64,000 bases of DNA from Carettochelys insculpta (Eukaryota > Chordata > Testudines > Carettochelyidae): the NCBI RefSeq assembly GCF_033958435.1, contig NC_134144.1, positions 7,930,010 through 7,994,009 of the forward strand. Direction: 5' to 3'. This document shows positions 23,021-35,098 of this stretch, piece after piece. Position 1 is the stretch's first letter; each line of letters starts with the position of its first letter. Made by a program: the position numbers and the translations under genes. The notes below the pieces were generated by a model. That model was given only the letters and a program-made list of their open reading frames with translations, was not told where the DNA came from and searched no databases.

Positions 23021-24394
23021 ACACTCAAACATTGCCCATAGATCCTCACACCTGCTGCTAACCACCATCTGTTGAGATGAAAAGGGGCCATGTTAACTAT
23101 TAGAGAGACTTTCATAACAGTGGGTACTACCTAACAGCCCTTTTAGCGCTCTTACCAGAATCCGACCATGGAATAACCATTAAGCTTGAAGGCATGTTGG
23201 CAGGGTTATACGGGGAAGTGTTCCCTGGCCTCTCTTGCTGTATATCCTTGCAAAGTTTAAAAGACCAGATTCTCAGCTGATAAAGCAGCACATTTTAACA
23301 GATCCAAACTGAGGTATAACAGTAGAGAACCTGGCTCCATTTCCCAACGTGCAGTAATGTCCTTTGATCGTAATTTTTTAGGCATGGAACTCATCTCTTC
23401 CTCCATACTGTCATCTCTCAAAGATCCTGGCAAAGCACATTATCTCCTCTAAGCATGAGCTGGAACACGCTTTCTATTATTCTCCTCACCTCTTGCTCAT
23501 GTAATGAGGCCATCAGTGACAAGATCCAGAAAACATTACAATTATACTTCATCTTACCATTAGAAAAGCCTGGGCATTAAATTGTCTGCATTCCCTGAGA
23601 TAAAACCCAACAATTATTCAAATGCTATTTAATGAAATTACAGCAATTAAATGCAAATGTCTCCCTGTTCTTCCCCCTCTCTTCATTGGGGTTTGGAGTT
23701 CTTTCAGAAGAGATATCACCACACGTGGGCTGAAAATTCATCTAGCCATGCCTGCGTGAGGCGGCTGATAATGTCCATTCATGCAGTGCTAAAAACGCAG
23801 TCAAGGCCCAGTTGTTACTTTAAAGGCACTCTCGTTGCACCACACCAGTGGTTTCACAGGCTTCTCAAGACCTCATTCCCAAAGCATGCCTCTCCCACTG
23901 CCACTCTCTCCAGAAGGACACAACCATTACAGCAGACTGGTTAACATTTCTGATTCTCATTTCATATTCATTCTCTCCAGTTCCCCACAGTTATATGAAA
24001 CGGGAATAAACTATTTGGCGACAACAGCAAACATGTGACATGCCAACAGAAGCAATTAAGTCCCTAATGTAGGTTTGATTATTTACTGATATCACTGACT
24101 TTTGAAGCCTACTTGGTGCCAAAGATTTTTGAAGCGGATGAGTGACAATCATCACTTCGCTATGGGCTATGCTGCTGAAATGCAGACACTGAGTCACCAT
24201 CCACCGTGAGTGGCGATGGATTCAGAAAAAGAATACAGCTCATTAGCTATAGTTACATCAGCCTGACAGGTCTGTTGGGTGAACCTCAACGTTTGCTTCA
24301 GATCCAAGTCTCAGATGCTTTTCTGACCTGTAAGGGTCAGCTAAACTAGAAGCAGGAGGTAAGGCAGGAATGCATCAAAAGTCACCTGTCTCAT
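23021..24394. other. Intergenic stretch, nothing identified
   Basis: No gene, RNA or confident repeat is visible. The part around 23380-23660 looks unique and AT-rich. Confidence 0.45.
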
Positions 24395-25610
24395 GGAACT
24401 GAATCAGAGAACACTAGAACTGGAAGGCATCTTGAGAGTTCGTTAAGTCCAGATCCCTCCCCTCACCAAGAATGCTCTAAGCCATCCCTGACAGATGTTT
24501 TTCTAGCCTGCTCTTGAAAATCTCCAACGATGTAGACTCCACAACCAGTCTCGACAATTTATTCTTGTCCTTAATCACCCTGACAGTCAAAAAGGGCTTT
24601 TTCTTAATGTCTAACCTAAATCTCCCTTGCTGCAATTTAAGCCATTGAGTCTTGACTTTTCAGGTGTTAAGGAGAATTTTTTCCTCTGTGTTCCTTGTAA
24701 CCACCTTTTAGATACTTGAAAGCTGTTGTGTCCTCTCTCAGTCTTCTCTTTTTCAAACTAAACAATTCTTTCATGTTTTCTAGACCTTCTTTTTTGTTGC
24801 TCTTCTCTGGACCTTCTCCAATTTCTCCACATCTTTCCTGAAATGTGGTGCCCAAAACTGCATACAATACTCAGGTTGAGGCCTGATCAGCACAGAGGAG
24901 AAGAATAACTTCTTATTTACAACACTCCTACTAATACATCCCAAAAATCTTTGCTATTTTTGCAAGTGTCACACTGTTTACTCATATTTATCTTGTAGTC
25001 CACTATGACACCTAGATCCCATTCTGCAGTACTCCTGGCTAAGTAGTCATTTCCCATTCCATATGCGTGCAGCTGACTGTTCCTTCCGAAGTTGAGAACT
25101 TTGCATTTGTCTGTATTAAATTTCATCTAAGTTGCCCTAGACCATTTCTCCCGTTTGTCCACATCATGTTGCAATTTAGTCCTATCCTCAAAAGCGTTCA
25201 CAACCCCTTCCAGGTTGGCATCATCCACAAATTTTGAAGTATATTCTCTATGTCACTATTTAAATTGTTGATGAAGATACTGAACAGAATAGATCCCAAA
25301 AATTACCCCTAGAGAACCCCACTCTTTACATCCTCCAGCACAACTGTGAACAACTGGTAAGCACTTTCAGGGAACAGTTATCTAACCTGCTATGTACCCA
25401 CTGGACAGTAGCTCCATATAGGCTGAATTTCCTTTGTTAGTTAAAGAGGAGGTCATGCAACACTGTATAAAATGCCTTACTAAAGTCTAGCTATACCAGG
25501 TCTACCATGTCCTCCTACCCACAAGGCTTGTTATCTGATCAAAGAAAGCTCTCAGGTTGGTCTGACACGATTTGCTCCTCAAAAACTCATGCTGACTTAC
25601 TGCCTTATTT

Positions 25611-25997
25611 CAGGGGACCGAAATTTGACCTTTGGACTTCTATGTATGGTCCGAGCTCCCCTGCTACTTTTTAAAGTCACTAACAGTCCTGCTTACAACA
25701 GCTTCGTTAATAAATAAGTCAAGATGTAGAGCTTTACCGTGTGGTGGTGGTTGGCAGTGTTAGCTGGTCTTCTGTTAATTGGCTGGTGGACCTCCCTGGC
25801 TTCCTGGTGCCGTAAACAATTTGCAGCTTTCACCAACATGCTTCCTCATTACAAAGCCTGGCATTTTTGGACCAGCCCCTAAATGGTTGGTTGGTGTTTG
25901 GTGCTAGAAGTGGGTGAAAGTTCAGGGGAGGCAGCAAAGAGTTCTTAAAATCTGCAAAAGTGTGTGATGGTCTGCAGAATTGGGCCTCTGCCCTAAG

Positions 25998-26061
<64 letters not shown>

Positions 26062-26953
26062 GTGGGTGGATTCATGTGTCACTAAGGACAAGAGGCCACC
26101 TTCCTGTTGGTGAGTCTGCCCCTAAGTGCCAGGCCAGCAGAGTGCCCCGTGCCCTGGAGTGAGCCGGGGAGCTTACCTACAGGCACAGAGCAGCTTGGGA
26201 GCAGACTTCCCTCCTGTGCCCAGGATTAAGGCCAGCCATCTGGCAGCACACCAGAAACCACTGTAAGTGCTCCCCGACCTTCAGCAGCTGCTCTCTGGGC
26301 CACTCTGCCCCCCTCAAACTCAGTCAGTGGCGGCAGCTCCCTGCAGTTTCTGCCAAGCTGGCCTGGCCTCCGCAGCACGGCACTGCTGGGACAGGCCCAG
26401 TCTTCCTGCAGCCCTCGCTCCTCTGGCCACCCCAGGGAGTGGGGCCTGGGCATGCAGCTGGGAAAGGCAGGATTGGGCCCTGGCTTGCTTAACGGGGCTA
26501 GTGGCAGCACAGAGCCTTCCACGGGGGCTGGTCCAGCTAAGCCAGGCTCCCTGCAGGCCTCTGAGCCCTGCCACCCTTCTCCAAAGCTCTGTTTAGAGCT
26601 GCTTATGGTTCTCTCTTTCTGCAGCCTCACAGCCTCCCGTCCTACCTGGCTGTGCTTCCCGGCACAGGAACTTAGCAGCCTGCCGCCCTTTCTAAACTTA
26701 GTCATTGTCCGTTTGGCCCAGGGGGAGATGCTGAGGTAAACCCTAGCTCAGCCCAGGGTCGCAGTAAATGCCAAGCTCAGGGGAGAGGTACGGGGGAGCC
26801 GAGGTGCGCAGCCACTGCCCGGGAAGAGGAAAGCAGCCCAACCCCTTTTGAACACAGGGGAGGAGGAGCAGGGCTAGGCTCTTGCCTCACGTGCCAATGC
26901 AAATCAGCTTGCATGCCCCTCTTGGCACACATGCTGGTGGTTGCTGATCCCTC
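25611..26953. mobile_element. hAT-like element (ggtcagcaacc family), 1.34-kb copy inside CR1
   Basis: The right end 'ggttgctgatccctc' is the family inverted terminus. The left end 'caggggaccgaaatttgacc' lacks part of the terminus. The sides match the 302-bp copy at 15067-15368 in reverse ('caacagcttcgttaataaat', 'gttagctggtcttctgtt', and on the right 'gccaatgcaaatcagcttgc'). The 8-mers flanking it, ccttattt (25603-25610) and ccctattt (26954-26961), differ at one base, as for a hAT target duplication. The GC-rich middle and the TG repeat are absent from the short copies. The 159-codon minus-strand frame at 26226-26705 lies in this GC-rich part and has no recognisable transposase motif. Confidence 0.75.
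26002..26060. repeat. (TG)n microsatellite, about 29 units
   Basis: This is an uninterrupted TG run of 59 nt inside the hAT-like element. It is probably length-polymorphic. Confidence 0.97.
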
Positions 26954-27250
26954 CCCTATTTGTCTTCTAGGGGTTGCAAATGGATTCCTTAATTATTTGC
27001 TCTATTATCTTTCCTGATACAGCAGTTAAGATGATTGGTCTGCAATTCCCTGGATTGTCTTTAGTTCCCATTTTACAGATGGGCACGAGGTTTGCCTTTT
27101 TCCAGTTTTCTGGAATCTTTCCCTTTTTCTATGTCTTTTCAAAGATAATAGCTAATGGCTCAGATGTCTCCTCAGTTACCTCCTGGAATAGTCTAGGATG
27201 TATTTCATTGGGCCCTGGTGCCTTGAAGACATCTAACTTGTCTAAGTAAC

Positions 27251-27435
27251 AGCAAGAAGTCCCGTGGCACCTTATAGACTAACAGATAATTTGGAGCATA
27301 AGCTTTCGTGGGCAAAGACCCGCTTCATCAGATGCAACATGACATGCTTATGCTCCAAATTATCTCTTAGTCTATAAGGTGCCACAGGACTTCTTGTTGT
27401 TTCTGAAGATACAGAATAACTCAGCTACCTCTCAT
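27251..27435 (+). mobile_element. Probable Penelope-like 3' end hairpin with exact 15-bp target duplication
   Basis: Arms 27251-27303 and 27346-27398 are inverted with about three mismatches in 53. The copy ends with 'gatacagaataactcagc' and 'tacctctcat'. The sequence acttgtctaagtaac occurs exactly at 27236-27250 and again at 27436-27450, so the insertion into CR1 is unambiguous. A 15-bp duplication fits target-primed reverse transcription better than a cut-and-paste MITE. Confidence 0.75.
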
Positions 27436-27690
27436 ACTTGTCTAAGTAACATTTAACTTTCTCTTTGCCTATGTTAGCTTTTGAACCTGTCCCGTTTTTT
27501 TCTGACATCCAGTCACCACCCAACTTCTTGGTGAAAACTGAAACAAAGAATTGTGTTGACATTGCCACATTTTCTATTATCAGTTTAACCTCTTCATTGA
27601 GTAATTTTTGATTGTTAGACCATTCAAGATCTTCTTGTTAAGCTAGCATGGTCTCTTGCCATCCTTCTATCATTCCTACGTATCTCAACA

Positions 27691-30600
27691 CTTCCGATGG
27701 TCCAAGCCCAAAAATGTGGGATGGGGGATCAGCAGGAAATTACTCAGCTTAAACCAGGAAGTTCAGTGAGATGTTTCATTCAAGGTTTTGTATCTGATCT
27801 GAACCAGATCACACCCTCCAGATGGAGATGCCACTGCCTGGAGACCTGTTGTTGGAGTCAAGATAAGCAGGATTGGGCTAATGTTTTGTGCCCCAATTTT
27901 GGAAAATATCCTTATTCAGAGAAACACACACACAGCATTAATTTTAGGTGTAAATCCCATTGAAGTCAAACTAACTAAAACACACACAGTTCAGCATGTA
28001 CATAAGCGTTCTCCTGAATTGCTGCCTTGGTCTCCCTTGGGATAGGCGCTCTGCTCTACAAAAGACATTTTCCACAGGATGCCTTTTGCTTCAAAATACT
28101 TTGTTAATGCAATGATTTTTGGCAAGTGCCCTAAATCTAAATGTGCTAACCTGCCCTGAATCAGCCTCTCTCACTAAGTGTATTATCAGGACTCATGAGA
28201 GCATTTTAAATTTAGTGAGAAACAGTAAAGGTCATTTGACTCTTCAAGGCGCATTTTAAAATACTCCAATCTCCCTGGATTGCAACTATTTGTTTCGTGA
28301 ATGACCTCAACATTTTGTACTCAGTAGCCTGGAAAGGTCATTTCACAGATATATTCAGTTCTTTTAACGGTAAGTGCACATGGTTTCCAGTGTTTGGAAT
28401 CTATTTGTTAACTCCCACATCTCGAGTCAGGGCAGTGATACCGATGCAACGGAAGCTTGCAAAACATATCAGTGCATTCAAAACATGGCCTGCATGTAAT
28501 TTCTCCACTTACTGGGAACTTCCTTATTAATTATTAGATTAAATAATAAGTAATAATTTGCATGTCTACAGCAAACAATCTCTATGCTAGCTACATTCCA
28601 TGGATGGAGAAACTGAAACAGGATGGTTGGGGGCGGGAGGCAGATTTCCAAGTGTTCAGCAACCACCATTGGAGCTAGATCTTCTTGGTGCTTTCAGCAC
28701 CTCAACAGCTCCCATTCTAAAGAACAGAAGCAGCCAGATGCTGAGCACGTTTGAAAAATGTGTCTGTAATTACACTGAGTCAATGGCAGAGTCAGGATTA
28801 ATACCCAAGTCTGTCCTCTAGCTCCCAGTCTTTTAAAACCATTAAGCCACTTTTCATGTGTGTCTCCTTTATGCCAATAATAAACAAGACTGATTCAGGT
28901 CTGGAGAATAAAACAGCGTAAGTTAGGATCACAATAACTATGACGATCACCTGAAACACTAGGGGAATTCTATTTTTAAAAGCGGGTAAAGAGAACTTAT
29001 CAACATGATGTGCAACATCAAAGAAAACTTCAGCCATCATCAAGGTATGACATACAGGTCAATGTAATGTGACCCTGGGCTATAGATCATAGAGAATCAA
29101 TGTGTTTGTTCCAGTCCAAAGGCCATTGAATTCAAAGGCCAATTGGAAGACCCTCAGTGATTTTGCCATTCAGTTCTCAAGCCACAAAAGTTGAAGTGTA
29201 GCAGTCAGGATGGTGATTCTATCAAAACAGAAAGGAAGGAGGAGCCAGATCTTCTGAGAACTTCTGCTGCATTGATTTCAACAGAGCTGAGTCCATTTAT
29301 ACCAGCTGAGGATCAAAACAGATGTGTCTATATTTAACACCTTTTCTGTTGCTTGATTTACAAGCTGTCTTTGAAGCATTTGAGAATTTTCATGAAGAAA
29401 GAATTTAAAAGCCATGCATTATAGAAATGTAATTAACACTTCACACTGGAGGGCATAGCAGATCTGTTCTGACAAGGGGGCTGGGATTATCTTAAAAATT
29501 TATTGATATGCTTATTGTAAGGCTTTGGCAATGCAACAAAACACTGAATACAGGGCACCTGGGGGGACATGCAAGGGACCAGATTATTACTAAATCCCTT
29601 GTGGGTTTTTATCCCAATTCAATGTTATTTTACTAGCAAAATGGATCAATCCGCCAGCATTTTCGCAATGGAATTACATTAATTTGAGGCCCTGCAATGA
29701 TAATTTAGAAAGGTTGTACAAAGACTGTTGCATTCAGATATTCACTCCCCTGAAGAACAATGCAATTTATTATTGACAAGCTATTTTTCAAGGCTAACAG
29801 GTAAGTTGTTACCTAAGTTCTACTCCTAATTGTAATTGGATGGCCAAACATAAATTAAACTACTCAGGGGAGAAGGTCTTATTTTTGCAGAAAGGATGAT
29901 CTTTTAGTAAGGGAATGATACATCTTGTCTGATAGGAGAACCAGTGTTCCAGAGATGCATGGGCAGCAGACTTCCAGCAAGCTATGCAGATATGGTATGT
30001 GCAAAACCCTTACCTGAGAAGAATGCACAGTGGCTAGGCCTGGCATAGAACAGTGAAGAACCAGGCCACCTCTATGAAGCGTCTCAGCTTGTACAACCAA
30101 AAGCTTTCAGCAGACCGCTGCACATTGCCCTCATCCTCATCACACTAGGTTGGTACTGATTTTGCACCTCCATTATATCATAATAAACAAGAAGTTACCT
30201 GCACTCTAAAGCCTCATTGAGGGCCCAGTCTAAGGACTGTTGATGTCCATAGGAGTTATTCCATTGAGTTAAATGAGTGTTAGAGTCGCCCAGAATTAAA
30301 GTCTTTGGGATTAATTTGTGAGCCATATTATAGCTGAATGATAAACTATCAAAAAAAAAAAAGGACCTAACATACAGCTCAGTATGCAATAACTTCCCAG
30401 GTTAAAAATATATAGGGGTAAATCTTCAACCACTGAAAGTCACAATAGCTCCATTGAATCAATGCAGCCAAACCAATGCAGATTAGCTAAATATCTCATC
30501 ATCCTTTCCTCCCATAGTTTTTCAACCTGTTTCACCATCCAAATCCTAATTAGGCAGCCCAGTATTTTTTAAGAATGTCTCAAAGTGGCTATGATAAGCG

Positions 30601-32179
30601 GGAAAATGGAGAGGGTACCTGGGGCCTTTTGTGTTATTTTGCAGAACAATAGTACATAATTCTGCCTAATTTATCTGTCAGCATTTCTAAAGTGCCTATT
30701 ACCTTAATAGAAAGGTTTTGTATGGAAAAAGCAAGAACTTTTGTTCAGAAGAGTATGTCAATTTTCCATGCTTCTACTTGGCTTAGCTTCTCACTCAAGT
30801 GTGCAGTTGATTCGTTTCTGCTATAGTGATCTGGGGGAGGCTTGGTGGAGCATGACCATGGGCTGGCTACCACTGGATGTTCCCTGATGTCCTTTAGATA
30901 TTACTACTGTGGTTTGGGATTCCTGCTAGAAGGACTTGTCTGCAGGATCCTTACGTGGACACCAGGATGGGTCTGTTCTCTTCAGTGTGCTAGAGAATCC
31001 CAGCTGCCATGTCATATCCCAGAGAAAATGTTCCTCCATAAAACAGCCTGGCCCATTAAGATCCTTATAGAGCTGCACTACCGTTCTAAGATGGATTAAG
31101 CTAATGACTGAGACCCATTGCATGTTGCAAACTAATAATGGAGATCCACTGCGTGTTACAAACACCAGTGCACTATTTAGTCCTGCTTAGACTTCAGCAA
31201 TCGTGCCATTTACCTGAATTTGCTTCCCTGTGAATGTCTACACAATGTACATGTGTCAACCAACTAATGGGAAGTTATTTCCATGCCAGAATGGATTCGC
31301 TGTCATGTCTTAGACAACTGCATAAGAAAAAGCAATCTACTCCTTAAAAGGCAGCACGGGCTGTAGAAGGAGCTGAGGACCAGGTCCAAGATTGTGAAGG
31401 TAGACATGAAAAATAAATAAAAATAAGCTCTGATTCAGAGTGTGAGGTTAAAATCTTCTGGAGCATATCAGGTTCTCAGATGGTGCTGTATGTTTGGCTA
31501 TATATGGCACTGTCCATTTTGATGGATTTCTGTTCATCTGGCATAGCATTATTCAGAATCTTTTCCATCTGTATGTTAATTTGTTTACTACTGTGAGATG
31601 GGCACATTTAATCGTAAGTGTCGACAACAATCACAGTTTTGCTTTTGCCCTTACTGTTTTTAATATTTAGTGAGTAATGCACGTTGATTTTTTTTAATCG
31701 GTATATGCACTTGTGTGATGGGTGAGCTTAAACTATTGTGGACATAAAGAAGAGGGTGTTGTGATAAAATAGGTGTGAGAGCCATTGATTTGAAGGTCCA
31801 GGTGGTCTACTCTGACCCTGTGCTATTTCAGGTTATGTTCAATCTGTAGTGCCTCTCTTACAAGTATAAAAGAAAATGTATTACAGGCCTTTGGAAGTAC
31901 TTTATAGGATTTTCTAGAATGTGGTACTCTTGTTAGTCTTAGAAGGACTTTATTGATGTTTGAATTGGAATGGGAAAGGGTTATGAAGAATGAAATCTGG
32001 CTACATTCCAACGGAGCTGCTGTGCAGTGTTTGTATCCATTACTGGTAGGGGAGCTATTCTCTGCCGGTGGAAATGGAGCAAGTAGGCAGAACAAAGCTG
32101 CCATCATGGAACTACAGTGCATGAATACAACATACAGATGTAGATGTCTCATCTCAAAAAAAAAAAAAAATCACGACAT
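27691..32179. other. Long intergenic stretch, mostly unique-looking
   Basis: About 4.5 kb with no recognisable gene or RNA. A short MIR-like tail ('gtcaatggcagagtcaggat', about 28780-28800) is visible. The part 29340-29830 is AT-rich, repeat-free and has homeodomain-type TAATT cores. I treat it as a candidate conserved non-coding element only. Confidence 0.4.
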
Positions 32180-32310
32180 TAGAAAAGGTTCAGAAAAGGG
32201 CAACAAAAATGATTAGGGGTTTGGAACAGGTGACATGAAGGAAGATTAAAAAGACTGGGACTTTTCAACTTGGAAAAGAGGAGACAGAGGGCAGATATGA
32301 TAGAGGCATG
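32180..32310 (+). mobile_element. CR1 LINE fragment, sense
   Basis: It starts after an A-rich tract with 'aaaggttcagaaaagggcaa' and 'aaaatgattaggggt', followed by 'ggacttttcaacttggaaaa' and 'gaggagacagagggcagata'. These are hallmark CR1 ORF2 C-terminal sequences (KVQKRATKMI type). The copy is truncated on both sides. Confidence 0.75.
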
Positions 32311-33140
32311 ACTTTTACAAGCTTACGAGAGTTCTTGGTGACGGTCTGTGAGTTCACTTGTTTGTACGCAGTTGACCGGTAACCTTCTTATTGCTACTCA
32401 CAAGCGTTTTAAGATCCTATAGCCATAAAATTAAAGCATTAAACGTGCTCTTGCTTGTAAGCATGCAAAATCATAAATAACATTTCATTGGTACTACATA
32501 CTCCGGAAGCAAGCAACAGGTATCTGCTCAGCCCAGGGTGAAGGCATAACTATGTGTTTAATTTTTCACAGTGCAGGGGATAAATAAGGCTGCCGTGTCA
32601 GTGCTAAGGGCAAGAGGAAACCTTCTTGGCTGCAGTAGTTGGTACATCTGCCTTGCAGGCAATGCTGTGGCTCACTCTGAACTGTCAGCATTTGCTACGC
32701 AGATCTTACAAGGCAACAGAGTTTGACACTGGCCCATCTGAAGGCAACAGGCCTTACAGGCGAAAACAAGAGAGTCAGCTGGGCAGTGCATGCCCACGTG
32801 GAGATGAAGTTTGTACCACAGACCAAGCAGGCACCTCTAGGGAATGCCTTTTGTTTGTACGTGCCATGCTCAGCTAGTGGTAGGACAACAAGAATTCATG
32901 CAGAGTTCTGTCCTTGAGTCTGAGATTCAAAATAGAACACACGGAGGCCAGTTGACCTCAGGTTGTGCCTCATCAGACCCTCTGTTTCCATTTGTCCTGG
33001 GATTTCCAATGCAGCAGGGTGAATCTACTGATTAACACTGAGCTCTTTTCAAAAGCCCTCATGTTCCCCTTCCTCTTACAGTTTTTCTGCAGGACTGAGG
33101 AGGCTGTTAGTTACACAAATCCACCGCTTGGTAAATCTCA
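32311..33140. other. Intergenic stretch, nothing identified
   Basis: About 830 nt with several short overlapping open frames (60-80 codons). None has recognisable domains. Confidence 0.45.
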
Positions 33141-33439
33141 GGCTTGTCTACACTAGGCCTTACAGTCGCTTGCAGATGCTCATTTCTAGATACGGCAATT
33201 GAATCGACCTATCTGCAGCCAATTGTAAGGGCTATCCACGCTGAGGGAGGATGATGGGAGAATTTCTCAAGCCAACCTCCCTTACGCCTCACAACAGGAG
33301 GAGCAAAGGGGGTCAACTGCTGATCCCAGAGAGATCGATTTTGTGCATCTTTACCAGATGGGTCTTTACCAGAAATCGAACTCCAGAAGATTGGCCCTGG
33401 CTGGGTCAGTGTTAATCTTCCCACAAGTGTAGACAAGCC
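33141..33439. mobile_element. hAT-type MITE with perfect 14-bp terminal inverted repeats, copy A
   Basis: The left end ggcttgtctacact (33141-33154) is exactly inverted at 33426-33439 (agtgtagacaagcc). The element is 299 bp long, the same length as the related copy at 57086-57384, and shares 'ggcaattga' and 'gagaggttgatt/gagagatcgatt' segments with it. No coding capacity is seen. Confidence 0.8.
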
Positions 33440-34639
33440 CACAGTGAGATGTAGCCATCCACATGTCAAGTATTTTTTTTATAGAGCCCTACTGTTCTTA
33501 TAGATTACTCTTCCCAGTTCTCCAGGGATCAGTCTTCACATTCATAATGATATCCTGGCAACGAGAGCATCACACATGGCTTAGAAAAGAGAGGGGATTA
33601 TTGGCAGTAACTGAGCACCATTCATGTGTGGAATCAGAGCACCACAAGAGCTTTGACACAGAGAGGCTGTGACAGATTGGCCTCTGGCAAACAGAGAGTG
33701 AATATAGAGGAGATCAACATAGATTCCCAGGAAGCCATATGCGCACCCCAGGTAGCTGGCAGGGACTGAAGCTGGAAGCTGCCAGCTTTTCTCAGACTGA
33801 GCCACACGATGCTGGAGAAAACTGCTAATTTCAGCAGCTAAGCAGGCACCAACCTCTCTGGGTTTGGGGCCTTTATTTGCAGAGACAGGGCTGTGATACC
33901 ACAACGATGGGCGACCCTACAAAGGCGCATCTCCACAATGTACAAGAATGGAATTGGAATCGAAGAGCTGCACATGCTAAAGATCTTGATTCATCTTAAT
34001 TATCACAAAACAGGATAATTCAGTAGCTAAGGGAGAATGGATGAAAACTCTTTCGAGAGCTACTCAGCTTTAGCCATAGATGGCCATACAGACCCTTTCC
34101 ACCTGACATCTCCAGCTTCAGGAAAAGGGGCATCAGAAAGTGAGTGAGCGCAGTTCCACAAATAGCGTAAGTTAGTTATTTTAATCCTATGGAAAAGCCA
34201 TACAATAGAGATAGGGCCAAGGATAGTTTCTGCACCTTCTACGGCTAGCTCCATCTGTGAGAACCAGAAGCATCACTTTCTCCCCCAACTTCTGTGGGCA
34301 AGAAGGCGTGAAGGACAGAGATGCTACCTTGAAAGTAGATAAGGGATGAAGTGGGAGGAGGTTGATGGAGGCTTTGCTTATGGTCCTGATAGCACCCAGG
34401 AACCACAGGATGTTGGTACTCTGGTAGCTTGTAAGGTGCAGCCCCTTGCCGTTCTCCTGTGAGGCATGCCCCAGTGTTTGAAATGTCCTGCACCTCAATA
34501 CCAAGAAAGCAGCAGAGAGAAAGATGGATGGTGCGTAGGGTCCTGCACAACATGCATTTCACACCTCCGCCATGGAGCTGGTGTGGCAGAAAGCCAGTGC
34601 ACACTCCTACGTTTCCCGAAGACTGGAAATAAATTTCCA
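33440..34639. other. Intergenic stretch, nothing identified
   Basis: No gene or named repeat. The longest frames (105-145 codons, minus strand) have no recognisable domain, and one overlaps the CR1 fragment that follows. Confidence 0.4.
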
Positions 34640-34795
34640 AGTGACTTTGTGAAATCTCCATCATGGAAGTACTTAAGAGCAAGTAAGATAAACCTCTGCC
34701 AGGAATGTTCTAGACAGTGCATGGTCCTGCCTTGAATGCAGGGGACTGGACTTGATGACTTCTCAAGGTCTCTTCCAATTCTAGTGTTCTATAAT
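34640..34795 (+). mobile_element. CR1 LINE 3' terminus, sense
   Basis: It shows the classic 3' end: 'gaagtacttaagagcaagta', 'tctagacagtgcatggtcct', 'gcaggggactggacttgatg', 'ctcaaggtctcttccaattc' and a final 'tagtgttctata'. It is 5'-truncated, as most CR1 copies are. Confidence 0.85.
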
Positions 34796-34936
34796 TGCAC
34801 GTCAGCTGTATGAGCAGCTTTCCCCTATGTGTATAATGCTGCCTGCACAATTATAGAAAAACAAAGAGTTGATCCAAAGACGAAAAAGCGTGTGTGGGGG
34901 GGATTATTTTCCATTAAATGCACCAGACAAAATAAA

Positions 34937-35056
34937 CTCAGAGGGGTAGCCATGTTAGCTCCACAAACAGCAAGCAATCTTGTTGCACCTTAAAGGCTAA
35001 CAAATTTATTAGGTCATGAGCTTTCATAGAACAGACCCACTTTTCACTGAGTTTTG
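34937..35056 (-). mobile_element. Probable Penelope-like retroelement 3' end, antisense
   Basis: The reverse complement carries 'catggctacccctctgag' at the end, preceded by 'gttagcctttaaggtgcaac' and 'gtgggtctgttctatgaaag'. It is more diverged than the copies at 21978 and 27251. A 39-nt A-tract lies immediately to its right. Confidence 0.65.

Positions 35057-35095
<39 letters not shown>
35057..35095. repeat. Pure A tract, 39 nt
   Basis: An uninterrupted run of 39 A lies directly beside the antisense retroelement fragment. It may be a simple repeat that grew from an A-rich border, or a sequencing-length-uncertain homopolymer. Confidence 0.9.

Positions 35096-35098
<3 letters not shown>

Larger units (their letters stand above)
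24395..27690 (-). mobile_element. CR1 LINE copy, antisense, split into three pieces
   Basis: Read on the minus strand, the pieces 24395-25610, 26954-27250 and 27451-27690 form one colinear CR1 ORF2 3' half. The 3' end near 24395 shows 'gaacactagaactggaagg'. The minus-strand translation at 24917-25126 has FNTDKCKVLNFGRN and DLGVIVDYKINMSKQC, and that at 24667-24867 has SLKKRRLRED and FKYLKGGYKE. These are diagnostic of the CR1 reverse-transcriptase C-terminal region. Stops and frameshifts show it is dead. The gaps are filled by a hAT element and a hairpin retroelement, each with a target duplication, which shows the order of insertion. Confidence 0.85.

Noticed and set aside
25980..26162. Plus-strand frame with a long Cys-Val repeat
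   Set aside because: Direct translation of the (TG)n microsatellite.
26226..26705. 159-codon minus-strand frame and overlapping plus-strand frames
   Set aside because: They lie in the GC-rich interior of a hAT-like element, where stops are rare by composition; no transposase or host domain is visible.
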